From DUPQ01 sp964563155 (GTDB lineage: Bacteria; Bacillota; Clostridia; DUPQ01), in assembly GCA_964563155.1 (NCBI GenBank), contig CAZLVL010000001.1, positions 1 through 64,000 of the forward strand: 64,000 nt of DNA, written 5' to 3'. This document shows, piece after piece, positions 1-8,336 of the stretch. The notes beneath the pieces are model-generated. The model worked only from the letters and a program-made list of their open reading frames with translations, had not been told where the DNA came from and did not search any database. The translations under genes and the position numbers were made by a program. How positions within the stretch are numbered: position 1 is the stretch's first letter; each line of letters starts with the position of its first letter.

Positions 1-29
1 TTTTTATTTTACCTTAGCTTGGAGGGTAT

Positions 30-317
30 TCATACACAAACTATTTCACAGTCTCCTAAAATCGACACAGTAAGACCCTTTTTAGGGGACTTTTCATCTG
101 TTTCGTGATCTATACTTATGCTAATGGTTAAATATGCAAATATTACGGTAGTTATCATGAAGACAAACCATAGAGGATTTGCAGTCATGCCATCTAAACC
201 TTTTGTAACTAAGTCATACCCTAATATCCCAATGATACCAACCGTTTGAACGATATACGCAATACGAATGTTTTTTAAGTTTTTTAATTTTAAACGTTCA
301 TCTTTTATTTTTTTCAT
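30..317 (-). CDS. small membrane protein partnered with an XRE regulator
   Basis: This is a 95-residue protein with a basic N-terminus (MKKIKDERLKLKNLKN) and two predicted membrane segments, at about residues 18-37 and 48-68. A charged stretch and a short polar tail follow. Its ATG overlaps the stop of the upstream XRE regulator gene by 4 nt (ATGA), so the two are almost certainly translated together. Pairs of a small YozG-like regulator and a small membrane protein are common in Bacillota; the membrane partner may sense or modulate the regulator, but that is inference. The C-terminus (DCEIVCV) is polar, where I would expect further hydrophobic segments, so the gene may be truncated. I do not know its function. 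Confidence 0.6.
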   Translation of the reverse strand: MKKIKDERLKLKNLKNIRIAYIVQTVGIIGILGYDLVTKGLDGMTANPLWFVFMITTVIFAYLTISISIDHETDEKSPKKGLTVSILGDCEIVCV

Positions 318-523
318 TCCTTACCACTCTCTCTTTTTACCCAAAATATTTCATCCAATGATTTGTTAACTGTATAACAGATCTCCAAGCACAATTTTAG
401 TGAGGGATTATACTTACCTTTTTCAATCAAGCTAATGGTTTGCCGAGTGACCCCTACTTTTTCTGCTAACTGTTGCTGTGTTAAGTCAACTTGAACACGG
501 GCTATCTTCACTTTATTTACCAT
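314..523 (-). CDS. XRE/Cro-CI family small HTH transcriptional regulator (YozG-like)
   Basis: This 69-residue protein is essentially one helix-turn-helix domain. VDLTQQQLAEKVGVTRQTIS (about residues 12-31) is the classical HTH_3 signature, followed by IEKGKYNPSLKLCLEICYTV. It is typical of the short YozG-type regulators, which have no separate sensor domain. A strong Shine-Dalgarno (GAGGAGG, 9 nt before ATG) supports the start, and a promoter lies at 546-573. The downstream small membrane protein overlaps its stop by 4 nt. The targets are unknown; autoregulation of the pair is the simplest guess. Confidence 0.85.
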   Translation of the reverse strand: MVNKVKIARVQVDLTQQQLAEKVGVTRQTISLIEKGKYNPSLKLCLEICYTVNKSLDEIFWVKRESGKE

Positions 524-545
524 CTAAATTAACCTCCTCACCCTT

Positions 546-573
546 ATTGTAACATATATATCACATAATTCAA
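546..573 (-). promoter_or_regulatory. sigma-A-type promoter of the XRE regulator pair
   Basis: On the minus strand, TTGAAT (568-573) and TACAAT (546-551) are separated by 16 bp, upstream of the XRE gene. The surrounding sequence is very AT-rich. The stretch from here to the tRNA-Arg (about 574-784) holds no convincing gene, only the hairpin at 750-772. Confidence 0.5.
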
Positions 574-749
574 TATATATATTGCAAAAATAAGGGCTAT
601 CTAATAGCATTAAAGTATCGCTTTAAAGATTTATCTTATATAATTTTCACACGATTATCTGATTCAGAGATAAAAATAATGGAAAGAACAAGATAAAATG
701 TCCTACAGAGTTTTTGTTTAATAGTAATCTTCTTCTCTACTAAATGGAA

Positions 750-772
750 AATGGATACACTTGGTATCCATT
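750..772 (-). terminator. hairpin downstream of tRNA-Arg, probable terminator
   Basis: A perfect 9-bp inverted repeat (AATGGATAC ... GTATCCATT) has a 5-nt loop. It starts 13 nt past the CCA end of the tRNA. The U-tract is short on the minus strand and better on the plus strand (CTTTTTTC), so it may work in both directions. Confidence 0.5.
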
Positions 773-784
773 CTTTTTTCCATA

Positions 785-859
785 TGGTGTCCCGAGCAGG
801 AATTGAACCCGCATCTGAGGAACCGGAATCCCCCGTTCTATCCATTAGACTATCGGGAC
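785..859 (-). tRNA. tRNA-Arg (anticodon CCG, reads CGG)
   Basis: The minus strand folds into a full cloverleaf. The acceptor stem is GTCCCGA/TCGGGAC, the anticodon stem GGGGA/TCCTC with loop TTCCGGT, and the T-arm GCGGG-TTCAATT-CCTGC. The discriminator is A, and CCA is encoded at 785-787. The anticodon CCG specifies arginine. The first base of the tRNA (G at 859) is also the last base of the TAG stop codon of the upstream URO-D-fold gene, so both are probably on one transcript and RNase P would cut inside the stop codon. Confidence 0.93.
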
Positions 860-2094
860 TAATAGTTATTAACTACATCCATGGCGATGTTTGCCCATCT
901 GGTTAGTCTTTCAGGTTCTTTGTTAACGGTAGATATATCTTTTAATATAATTTCTAGATTTACGTTATTAGCCTTTGCAGCATCTACAGTTCTTTGTAAA
1001 TCCTTTCTTATTTCTTCTTCATCTAATTTACTAGTTGCAACTAGAGCTGGTGTGGGCTTGTTACTCATAATTATCTTAGGCCCTATTTTCTCAGCAAAAG
1101 CTTCTCTATCACTCCAAGGGCTACAAGATACTTTTCTCAAATTAGGAATGGTCATTACAGATTCTAATCTATCATCTAATCTGTCACAACAACCATAATA
1201 AATCATGCCAAAATGTTCTGCCATCCTTCTTATATATGGTATTTCTAATTCTTCAAAAGTATCGGGAGACATAGAAGAAAATAGCTGAGCTAGACCAAAG
1301 GCCCAACCGTTTTTTGTTATTGCTCTTTTACCTTGTCCACTACCAGGTAAAAGCTCATCAGTATAAATATAAGAGCAGTGACTAACATTTGCATTAACAT
1401 CATATATTTCTAGCTCATTGGTTTGTTCAATACCCTTTAAGACAGAGTTAGTCATTTTTTCCATGATAAGATGCAATTTTTCTGGCTCATCAATAACATC
1501 AAAGTAAACGTTTTCCACCCCCATAAACTCACTTATAGCGTCCCAAACACCTAAGTGAAACATGTTTCCCTCTGGCATAACAGGAGCTATTCCATCAAAG
1601 AGATCTTTTGCAAACTCTAATCTTCTCATTGTCTCTTCTTTGTCATGGGTTATGACCATATCCTTTATTTGCTCAACATCCTCCATAGTCTCAAAGAGGT
1701 TAGTAAAGACTTGGCTATTAACATTACCTGCATGGTGAAGGGTTTCTTTTTTAGCTACAACTCCATAGCCAGTGTTACTTATGGCCATAGGTATCCTTAT
1801 AAATGGATCTATTACCATATCCACAGGATAGTGTTTAAACTTATAAATCTCTCTTTTAAGCTTATCTTCAATCTTTCTAAATAGAGGATCTTGAACAAAA
1901 AGATCCAACTCATTATTTATGTTCATTTCATTCCATGGAATCTGTTCTATTACAACCATGGGTCTTTTCATTTGACTGCGATTTAAAGACTTCCAAAGTT
2001 CAATCTTTTCCTTTTGGATAGGCAGATTTGCATATTCCATATATACTTTTGCAGCTTCTCTTAATACATTTCTTTCTTTTTGTGTAAGATTCAT
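859..2094 (-). CDS. uroporphyrinogen decarboxylase-fold (URO-D/MtaA-like) protein
   Basis: This 411-residue protein belongs to the URO-D/cobalamin methyltransferase superfamily of TIM barrels, judged by overall pattern (MFHLGVWDAISEFMGVENVYFDVIDEPEKL, quoted in parts; IYYGCCDRLDD; late SNKPTPAL). It is longer than HemE (about 350) and lacks the HemE N-terminal motif, so it is not a haem enzyme; no other tetrapyrrole gene is nearby. Superfamily members include MtaA/MtbA, which move methyl groups to or from corrinoid proteins. The paralogue at 10030-11283 shares the YYGCC[DE] motif. It lies downstream of L-fucose isomerase but has its own promoter (2132-2159) and SD (AAAGGA). A role in sugar or methylated-compound metabolism is inferred from context only. 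The stop codon overlaps tRNA-Arg by 1 nt. Confidence 0.75.
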   Translation of the reverse strand: MNLTQKERNVLREAAKVYMEYANLPIQKEKIELWKSLNRSQMKRPMVVIEQIPWNEMNINNELDLFVQDPLFRKIEDKLKREIYKFKHYPVDMVIDPFIRIPMAISNTGYGVVAKKETLHHAGNVNSQVFTNLFETMEDVEQIKDMVITHDKEETMRRLEFAKDLFDGIAPVMPEGNMFHLGVWDAISEFMGVENVYFDVIDEPEKLHLIMEKMTNSVLKGIEQTNELEIYDVNANVSHCSYIYTDELLPGSGQGKRAITKNGWAFGLAQLFSSMSPDTFEELEIPYIRRMAEHFGMIYYGCCDRLDDRLESVMTIPNLRKVSCSPWSDREAFAEKIGPKIIMSNKPTPALVATSKLDEEEIRKDLQRTVDAAKANNVNLEIILKDISTVNKEPERLTRWANIAMDVVNNY

Positions 2095-2131
2095 TTTTAG
2101 ATCCTTTCAATTACAAGTCCTAATCTCCTTC

Positions 2132-2159
2132 ATTATACATCTAATATAAAAAATGTGAA
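2132..2159 (-). promoter_or_regulatory. promoter of the URO-D-fold gene
   Basis: On the minus strand, TTCACA (2154-2159), a 16-bp spacer and a perfect TATAAT (2132-2137) lie 38 bp before the ATG and downstream of the fucI terminator. Confidence 0.55.
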
Positions 2160-2191
2160 CTGCTTGAAAGATTATTAGAAAGTTTTTAAAA

Positions 2192-2212
2192 GGAGCTAAC
2201 TAGGTTAGCTCC
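2192..2212 (-). terminator. intrinsic terminator of fucI
   Basis: A perfect 9-bp stem (GGAGCTAAC/GTTAGCTCC) with a 3-nt loop is followed on the minus strand by TTTTAAAAAC. It separates fucI from the URO-D-fold gene. Confidence 0.8.
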
Positions 2213-2276
2213 CTTTCTATACAATTCTATTCTTTTAAATATTGTTTTTTGTATACTCTTTATACTTATATATCTT

Positions 2277-4058
2277 TTAATATAAAGGTCCAAAGTTTTG
2301 ACAAGCTCTAAAGTCTGCACCTTCTAGGTCTGTGGTTCCAAAAGAAGACCAGGTGCTAGGACGGAAGATTCTGTCATATTCTACGTTGTGCATATTTACA
2401 GGAATTCTCAACATAGAGCTTAAAGTTATAAACAGATGGCCTACATGACCATAGGTTAGAACTCCATGGTTAGCTCCCCATTTTGCCATAACTTCATATA
2501 CACTAGAAAATACACCCTCTCCAGTCAATCTTGGAGCAAACCAAGTGGTTGGCCAAGTTGGGTCAGTACGCTTATTCAAAATATCATGAGCTTTTTCATC
2601 TATATCCACAACCCAACCTTCAGCTATTTGTAAAACTGGGCCAAGGCCATCAACTAAGTTTACCCTAGTCATGGTAACTGGCATTTCTCCTCTAGTTAAG
2701 AAAGTAGATGAGAAGCCACCACCTCTAAAATAGTCTAAGTTGGCAGGACCCCAAGTTGTATTATCCAAGCAGGCTTGAGCCTCCTCTTCGGTAATATCGT
2801 AAAAGGGTTTCATGGCAGGTTTTCCATCTATTTCACATCTACCTGTACCATCTAGGGCTGCTGCACCTGAGTTGATTAGGTGGATAATTCCATTTGCTGC
2901 CTTACCTTCTAAATCATAACCTGTAACCCTCTTAACCGCTTCTTTACTCCAAAAGGTTCTTACGTCAGCAAAGACTTGGGCGGTATTGGTTAACAAATGA
3001 CCAAACAACATGGCAGTTCCATTTAGTCCATCATTTTCTGTTGCCATTAGATAGGGCTGACGAATTCCATTCCAGTCAAAAGATGAGTTTAGAATAGACT
3101 CCATGTAGTCTCCATTTGCTATAAAGTCTGTCCACTGTCTTTGACCTTGGAATCCACTTAAGATAGCATTTCTTCCACAACCTTCTTCTTCAAAGCCATT
3201 ATCAGTAAGGTATTTACTGCCTACCATAATGTCTCTGGCTATTAAAGCCATTTTCACACTGGTTTCCCAATCTTTATCTTTTTCTTCTCTGCTCTTGGGA
3301 TTTTTGTTAAAATCTTTTCCTTCTTTGCAGTTTTCCTTGGTCCATGCTAAAGCTTTTTCAAATTCTTCCTTATCATAAATACCTTCATTCATTCTGCGAA
3401 TAAATTCAGACATATCTACATATTCATTTCTTATTCCTAAATATTTTTGATAAAAGTTTGGATCTGCAATTGAGCCTGCAATACCCATAGAAACATTACC
3501 TAGGCTAACATAAGATTTTCCCTTCATATATGCAACAGCTAAACCTGCTTTAACATAATTTAGAATCTTCTCTCTAACGTCGTCAGGTATATGTGTATCT
3601 TGGGAATCTTGTACGTCTTTACCATATATTCCAAATGCTGGTAAGCCCTTTTGTGAATGGGCTGCTAGCACTGCGGCTAGATAAACAGCTCCTGGTCTTT
3701 CTGTTCCATTAAAGCCCCAAACAGCCTTTGGCATATGAGGGTCCATATCCATAGTTTCACTTCCATAGCACCAGCAACGGGTTACTGTAAGAGTTAGACC
3801 AACTCCTTCTCTTTGAAACTTTTCAGCACAAGCTGCTGACTCTGCTACGTTACCAATACATGTATCTGCAATAACACATTCAACGGGTAGACCATTGGGA
3901 TGCTTCAAGTTTTCAGAAATTAACTTGGCTGCAGACTGAGCCATTGCCATAGTAACCGGCTCTAACTCCTCTCTTACACCTCTTCTTCTACCATCTATGG
4001 TAGGTCTTATTCCCACCTTAGGTAAGGTACCTTTTAGTCTTTCCACCTTGTTTGCCAT
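2277..4058 (-). CDS. fucI: L-fucose isomerase
   Basis: This enzyme converts L-fucose (and usually D-arabinose) to the ketose in the cytoplasm. The 593-residue sequence matches Escherichia coli FucI (591 residues) along its full length as I recall it, including the N-terminal VGIRPTIDGRR, CWCYGSETMDMDP, WGFNGTERPGAVYLAA, SFDWNG and the C-terminal RACQNFGPLY. The metal-binding and catalytic residues are present: Glu341 (ATENDG), Asp365 (FADVRT) and His531 (ANHGVL). No fuculokinase, fuculose-phosphate aldolase or mutarotase is in the window, so the rest of the pathway must be elsewhere. Its ATG is 44 nt from the stop of the DUF2207 gene, so it may be co-transcribed with it. A terminator follows at 2192-2212. 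Confidence 0.96.
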   Translation of the reverse strand: MANKVERLKGTLPKVGIRPTIDGRRRGVREELEPVTMAMAQSAAKLISENLKHPNGLPVECVIADTCIGNVAESAACAEKFQREGVGLTLTVTRCWCYGSETMDMDPHMPKAVWGFNGTERPGAVYLAAVLAAHSQKGLPAFGIYGKDVQDSQDTHIPDDVREKILNYVKAGLAVAYMKGKSYVSLGNVSMGIAGSIADPNFYQKYLGIRNEYVDMSEFIRRMNEGIYDKEEFEKALAWTKENCKEGKDFNKNPKSREEKDKDWETSVKMALIARDIMVGSKYLTDNGFEEEGCGRNAILSGFQGQRQWTDFIANGDYMESILNSSFDWNGIRQPYLMATENDGLNGTAMLFGHLLTNTAQVFADVRTFWSKEAVKRVTGYDLEGKAANGIIHLINSGAAALDGTGRCEIDGKPAMKPFYDITEEEAQACLDNTTWGPANLDYFRGGGFSSTFLTRGEMPVTMTRVNLVDGLGPVLQIAEGWVVDIDEKAHDILNKRTDPTWPTTWFAPRLTGEGVFSSVYEVMAKWGANHGVLTYGHVGHLFITLSSMLRIPVNMHNVEYDRIFRPSTWSSFGTTDLEGADFRACQNFGPLY

Positions 4059-4102
4059 AACAATTCATTCTTCCTTTCTATGCAATTTAAATATTTTTAT
4101 AT

Positions 4103-5977
4103 TTACCAACTAGAGCCGCCCCCGCCGCCTCCGCCACCTCCGGAGAAACCTCCAGAAGAGAATCCACTACCACTACTGGTAGATGGAGGAGCCGCCATGG
4201 ACGCATTGGTTTGATTTACAACCGTATTCATCCTAGATAATAAGTATACTGTAGAAAAGGTTCTCATGGAATATCCACTGTACCAATCGGGTGGTTCTAC
4301 AATCATACTTTGGAATTTTCTAGCCCACTTTTTCTCCAAACCCAAAACAATTGCAAAGGGAAGAACATTATAGAAGTAGGTGGGATTTTCATCTATTAAT
4401 ATTTTAAGCCTATCCATCTCTGCAGTCGCTATAAAGTCTTTAAAGCCTAAGTAATGCTCTAACATCTCTTGACCATAATCTGACCTTTTTTTCATAGCAA
4501 CTCCCAAGGCAATACCTATACTACTACAAAGAAGTATTATGAAGTAACTATAAGAATAAGGAGCCGTATTTAAATATGGGTAAACCTCTTCTAAATAGAC
4601 CTGCATTATTAAAAAGCCAAAAAGAACCATTAGGCCAGCCAAGACTCCAATCATAAGTTTTTTAAAATTGTTCAGATTGACCCAATTACTTTCACTTTTA
4701 CTATAGACTGCCAAAAGAATCGCAAAAAATGGGAAGAATAAGAGAATTGATATAAGTATTACAGAAAAGTCCCTAAACTCCAGTCCTAATATAGCTAGAA
4801 ATATTAAAAATGGTATGAAGCAAAACAGCAAAGCTTTTTGTTTGTTTTTCAAGGATTCCCCTTCAATTAGTGCTCTGTTTCCTGAAAAGATTCCAATAAT
4901 CTTCTTTTTAATTGTAGGCACATTAGTATAAAAATTGTTTTTCAAATCAGATATGCTTACTTCATTTCCCTCTCCATAACTAAATATAGTGTTGAAGATA
5001 TAGCTTTCGTAGCTATTTCTAAAATTAGCTTCCTTTAGTTTTACAAAAGTGAACTTTCTTTTTTCTTCAATTATCTTTATATATCCCTTATCTGCCCAGT
5101 AGAAAATTAAAGACACAATATCCTTGTTATCCACCACCTCATCAATAATATAGCCAGCTTCTGCTGGAGATTGACCTTTTATTGGATAAAATTGAGGAGC
5201 TACAATGGGCTCTTGGTCTCTTCCCTTCTTTTTCCAAAAGTTGTATAGATATATTACTAGACCAATGCTAATAGGTGCCATTATGTAAAGAACAGGAACC
5301 TTCAAACCTGGGGCTTGTCTGGTATTTGCAAAATATCCTTTTGGCAACTTTACAGCCAAAGTAACCCCTTCATTAGGGCTTAGGCCAGTTAAATGGCCTG
5401 AAATAGAAAGTCCATCTATCTGGTAATCCGTATACTTTCTTTGTGAATACCTAGGCCCATAGGTTATATTAATCTCATTTACATCAAAATCCTTGGGCAT
5501 CTGAACAAGGAAGGTAAAGTTATATATATTACAATCCCAATCGGTTCCTAAGAGATTATGGTAAATCTTATCAAAAGCTTTTTCTAAATCGTCACCATAA
5601 TCATAGGAATATGTAATGCGATATTTTACTTCACCAGAGACGATTTTGTTGGCATCTCCAATTCTTATAGCTGAATATGTCCTGTCTTTTTCCACACTAT
5701 AGGGGTGGTCAACCAGGATGTTTTCAAGATATATTAGTCTTTTTTCAAAAACAGTTGGAATGGTGCGAATAATACCATGCTTATTTGGACCTGTAAAATT
5801 AGCTGTAATAATTTCAGTAATTTCCATTTGATTGTTTTCTTTGACCACAATGCTGGTGTGATAATCGGTAATATGGTAACCATTTATGTCATAGGCATTT
5901 GCAGAGAAAACTGGCATTGTCAAAAGGACAAGCGCAATTAAAAAAAGTATTACTTGTAAGGATGAAGTTTTTCTCAT
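4103..5977 (-). CDS. DUF2207 membrane protein with glycine-rich tail
   Basis: This 624-residue protein has an N-terminal signal peptide (VILFLIALVLLTMPVFSANA). A DUF2207 extracellular beta-rich domain follows (about 30-215), then a membrane segment near 230-248. A cytoplasmic part (about 265-375) and a cluster of hydrophobic helices (about 380-500) come next. The C-terminus is a Gly/Ser tail ending in GGGGGGGGGSSW, which is typical of the family. The function is unknown; the family is often encoded beside LemA, as here. Only one base separates the LemA stop from this ATG, so the two are translationally coupled. A complex at the cell envelope is a reasonable inference. Confidence 0.9.
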   Translation of the reverse strand: MRKTSSLQVILFLIALVLLTMPVFSANAYDINGYHITDYHTSIVVKENNQMEITEIITANFTGPNKHGIIRTIPTVFEKRLIYLENILVDHPYSVEKDRTYSAIRIGDANKIVSGEVKYRITYSYDYGDDLEKAFDKIYHNLLGTDWDCNIYNFTFLVQMPKDFDVNEINITYGPRYSQRKYTDYQIDGLSISGHLTGLSPNEGVTLAVKLPKGYFANTRQAPGLKVPVLYIMAPISIGLVIYLYNFWKKKGRDQEPIVAPQFYPIKGQSPAEAGYIIDEVVDNKDIVSLIFYWADKGYIKIIEEKRKFTFVKLKEANFRNSYESYIFNTIFSYGEGNEVSISDLKNNFYTNVPTIKKKIIGIFSGNRALIEGESLKNKQKALLFCFIPFLIFLAILGLEFRDFSVILISILLFFPFFAILLAVYSKSESNWVNLNNFKKLMIGVLAGLMVLFGFLIMQVYLEEVYPYLNTAPYSYSYFIILLCSSIGIALGVAMKKRSDYGQEMLEHYLGFKDFIATAEMDRLKILIDENPTYFYNVLPFAIVLGLEKKWARKFQSMIVEPPDWYSGYSMRTFSTVYLLSRMNTVVNQTNASMAAPPSTSSGSGFSSGGFSGGGGGGGGGSSW

Positions 5978-5978
5978 T

Positions 5979-6530
5979 TTAGAAACTAACTCTTACACTC
6001 TCTCTTGCCTCTGCTTCTACTTCGTAATAGGCTTGTTTTGGGAAACCAAACATTCTAGCTACAAAAGAAGAAGGAATTTTTTCTACTAGGGTATTGTAGA
6101 GTTTTATAACTGCATTGAAATACTTTCTTGAACTTGCTAACTCTGACTCTACAGATGCCAGCTTAGACTGGAGGTCTAAAAAGTTTTCATTGGCTTTAAG
6201 ATCAGGATAAGATTCGGCCAAGGCAAAAAGGGACCTTAAAGTAGTATCAAGGGCTCTTTCATTGGTTTGAGATTCTTCAATAGAAGAGCTTCCCATAGCC
6301 TTATTTCTTGCTTCAATTACTTGAGTTAATGTTTCTGCTTCATGCTTTGCATAGCCTTTTACAGTTTCCACAAGATTTGGTATTAAGTCATATCTTTTTT
6401 TGCTGTAAACATCAATGGTTGCAAAAGCTTCTTCATATTTGTTTCTTAGGCCAACAAACTTATTATAGATAAACAAAGCATATATTATTACTATTAATAA
6501 TAGGCCACCCAAAATGTATAACCATTCCAT
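5979..6530 (-). CDS. lemA: LemA family protein
   Basis: This 183-residue protein has one N-terminal membrane helix (about 4-24). It continues with the LemA signature (FVGLRNKYEEAFATIDVY, KKRYDLIPNLVETVKGYAKHE) and a long helical bundle containing SLFALAESYPDLKANENF. The length and ending are normal for the family. It anchors in the membrane with the helical domain on one face; the exact role is unknown. A promoter (6559-6587) and a strong SD (GGAGG) precede it. It is the first gene of the lemA-DUF2207 unit and divergent from the gene at 6735. Confidence 0.93.
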   Translation of the reverse strand: MEWLYILGGLLLIVIIYALFIYNKFVGLRNKYEEAFATIDVYSKKRYDLIPNLVETVKGYAKHEAETLTQVIEARNKAMGSSSIEESQTNERALDTTLRSLFALAESYPDLKANENFLDLQSKLASVESELASSRKYFNAVIKLYNTLVEKIPSSFVARMFGFPKQAYYEVEAEARESVRVSF

Positions 6531-6558
6531 ATTTTATTTACCTCCTCGTATTATCCTT

Positions 6559-6587
6559 ATTATATATTATGGACACTTTTCATACAA
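6559..6587 (-). promoter_or_regulatory. promoter of lemA
   Basis: On the minus strand, TTGTAT (6582-6587), 17 bp and TATAAT (6559-6564) give a good sigma-A-type promoter for the lemA-DUF2207 unit. Confidence 0.6.
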
Positions 6588-6684
6588 ACAGTTTTTTCCT
6601 GCTCAATCTAAGGGAAAAGAGGAATTTTCTAATAAGATTTAAAGAAAGTCTATTAACCTTTCTCACATTTTAAGCTCTTTTATG

Positions 6685-6712
6685 TTGACGAAAAACACCA
6701 TTCTGCTATAAT
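6685..6712 (+). promoter_or_regulatory. promoter of the tandem toroid-protein operon
   Basis: On the plus strand, TTGACG (6685-6690), 16 bp and a perfect TATAAT (6707-6712) lie 22 bp before the ATG at 6735. The SD is AAAGGG. It diverges from the lemA promoter. Confidence 0.7.
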
Positions 6713-6734
6713 CCAGTTTGAAAGGGCTTAATCT

Positions 6735-8336
6735 ATGAAAAACTATTTCGCTTTATTAACAGACCTTACAGACAATCTTCTAAATTCTTCAAAAGATTCA
6801 GATTTTCTCACTTCTAATTTCCATAATTTCAGACCAATTTGTCCTTCTGCCTTTTTTGTTAAAAGGGCTTTATTGAATTTAAGCTCCAGTTTGAATATTA
6901 TTTCTGACAACTATAAATCTGAAGACACTTTTGATAGGAGTATAAAGAGCCTTGAACAAGCTTTTAACCATATTGATAAGGCCTTATACGATGTGGATTC
7001 TTTTTGCTTATCCTTAATAGATGCATCAAACATGTATCAGTTAACTCTAACCTATGACAAAGTATTAGACTTTGTTAATGCTAACAAAAAAGAGACTTTA
7101 CAAGAGCTTTTGTTAAAATACATTGATGTTTCCTACAAAAAAGCTAAAGCCCTAAAGCCTAAGGAGCTTTTCATGTATGGCATTAGCCTACATGCCTACA
7201 AGTATTTTCCTTGTCAGGAAAAGTTAAGTATCCTTGAAAACTTGGGCTCTATTTTACCAGACTGCCCAAGTATAGAAAATCAAGTTATTTATCTTGTTTG
7301 TGACATTTATAAAAATACGAAAGATAGTCCTTTTGAAAATGAAGCCTTTTTAGTAAAGGCTAAAGAAAAAGCTGACTCACTTTTATTTACAGTACAGCCT
7401 GATAATAGCCTTTTAGATAGAAATGGCTCTTCTTGTTTATCTAAATATATTTCTTCATTTTTCTATTTAGTAGCTTTAGATAATGATGAAAGATATAAAA
7501 AGGTTTTACACTATATCTTAGCCTTCTTAATAAAAGATGACTTTTTAGAAATCTTTAAAAATCCTGAGGCCTTTTTGATGCCTTCTTTTATTCTTCTAAA
7601 TCGCAACATATATGATATGCAAGTCCAAAAGGTAAGCCAAAAAGAAGCCTTTTCAGATTTTAATGGTATAGACCAAGGCCTTGGACTATTTAAACACGGA
7701 AATGGGAGCAATCTTTCTTCCACTATTATAACCAATAGTCCAGATTTCTATGTTTTACAAGAAGGAGACCTGAAATTACGGCTTAGATTAAATGCTACCT
7801 TTTTTGGACCAAAAGGAAGGTTTGAAAGTAAAGATATGGTGGTAGATGGAAATCAAATATTCTTAAACTACAATAGAGAATGGGGCTACTTTTTACCCTT
7901 AGAAGATAAATCCATTAATGCTATTGATGGTATTGATATAAATAAAAAAGATAGAACCATGACTACCCTACAAACTATAGATATGAATGTAAAAATAGAG
8001 CTTTTAGACCAAGGTGCTGACATAACAATAGACATATCTGGTGTAGATGACCTTGCCTGTAAGCTTGATCTAGTTTTTGATAAACAAGGATATTTCAATT
8101 CAGATTCATGTAGCATCTTTACACAAAAAGATGACCATATACAACTACAAAGAGGAGCCTTTACCTATTGTTATGGAAAAAATACCATAAGTGTAAGCTC
8201 TGCTTTTGAAGGAAGAGCCAAATCTTCAAGAGATTTAAGAGGCAGCCTTGCCCCTGTAGAAGGAGCCTTTACTGTCTACTTCACAGACATGACTCCTTGT
8301 AGCCACACCATAAGCATAAGAGGGGGTAAGTTATGA
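6735..8336 (+). CDS. degenerate paralogue of the adjacent toroid/lyase-like protein
   Basis: This 533-residue cytoplasmic-looking protein has no signal peptide. It aligns in outline with the next gene product: an N-terminal helical half (about 1-300), then a C-terminal beta-rich half. Clear matches there include VKIELLDQGADITIDISG against IKINATFLKDGAEIEIIG, and DLVFDKQGYFNSD against ALLFNQEGLIDSK. It lacks the His/Asn/Arg cluster (GFHTPNHRW) and the GEYSERS motif of its neighbour, so I infer loss of catalysis or a partner role. The second gene overlaps its stop by 4 nt (ATGA), which fits production of the two proteins together. I do not recognise a named family. Confidence 0.6.
   Translation: MKNYFALLTDLTDNLLNSSKDSDFLTSNFHNFRPICPSAFFVKRALLNLSSSLNIISDNYKSEDTFDRSIKSLEQAFNHIDKALYDVDSFCLSLIDASNMYQLTLTYDKVLDFVNANKKETLQELLLKYIDVSYKKAKALKPKELFMYGISLHAYKYFPCQEKLSILENLGSILPDCPSIENQVIYLVCDIYKNTKDSPFENEAFLVKAKEKADSLLFTVQPDNSLLDRNGSSCLSKYISSFFYLVALDNDERYKKVLHYILAFLIKDDFLEIFKNPEAFLMPSFILLNRNIYDMQVQKVSQKEAFSDFNGIDQGLGLFKHGNGSNLSSTIITNSPDFYVLQEGDLKLRLRLNATFFGPKGRFESKDMVVDGNQIFLNYNREWGYFLPLEDKSINAIDGIDINKKDRTMTTLQTIDMNVKIELLDQGADITIDISGVDDLACKLDLVFDKQGYFNSDSCSIFTQKDDHIQLQRGAFTYCYGKNTISVSSAFEGRAKSSRDLRGSLAPVEGAFTVYFTDMTPCSHTISIRGGKL

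Noticed and set aside
636..845. Minus-strand open frame of about 70 codons across tRNA-Arg
   Set aside because: It runs through the tRNA gene (its codons are tRNA sequence) and has no SD; it is a by-product of the tRNA.
1..860. Integrated element at tRNA-Arg
   Set aside because: The XRE gene beside a tRNA suggested an island edge, but no integrase and no repeated tRNA 3' end is seen in the window.
859..2094. Haem-pathway uroporphyrinogen decarboxylase (hemE)
   Set aside because: Length and motifs differ from HemE, there are paralogues, and no tetrapyrrole gene is near.
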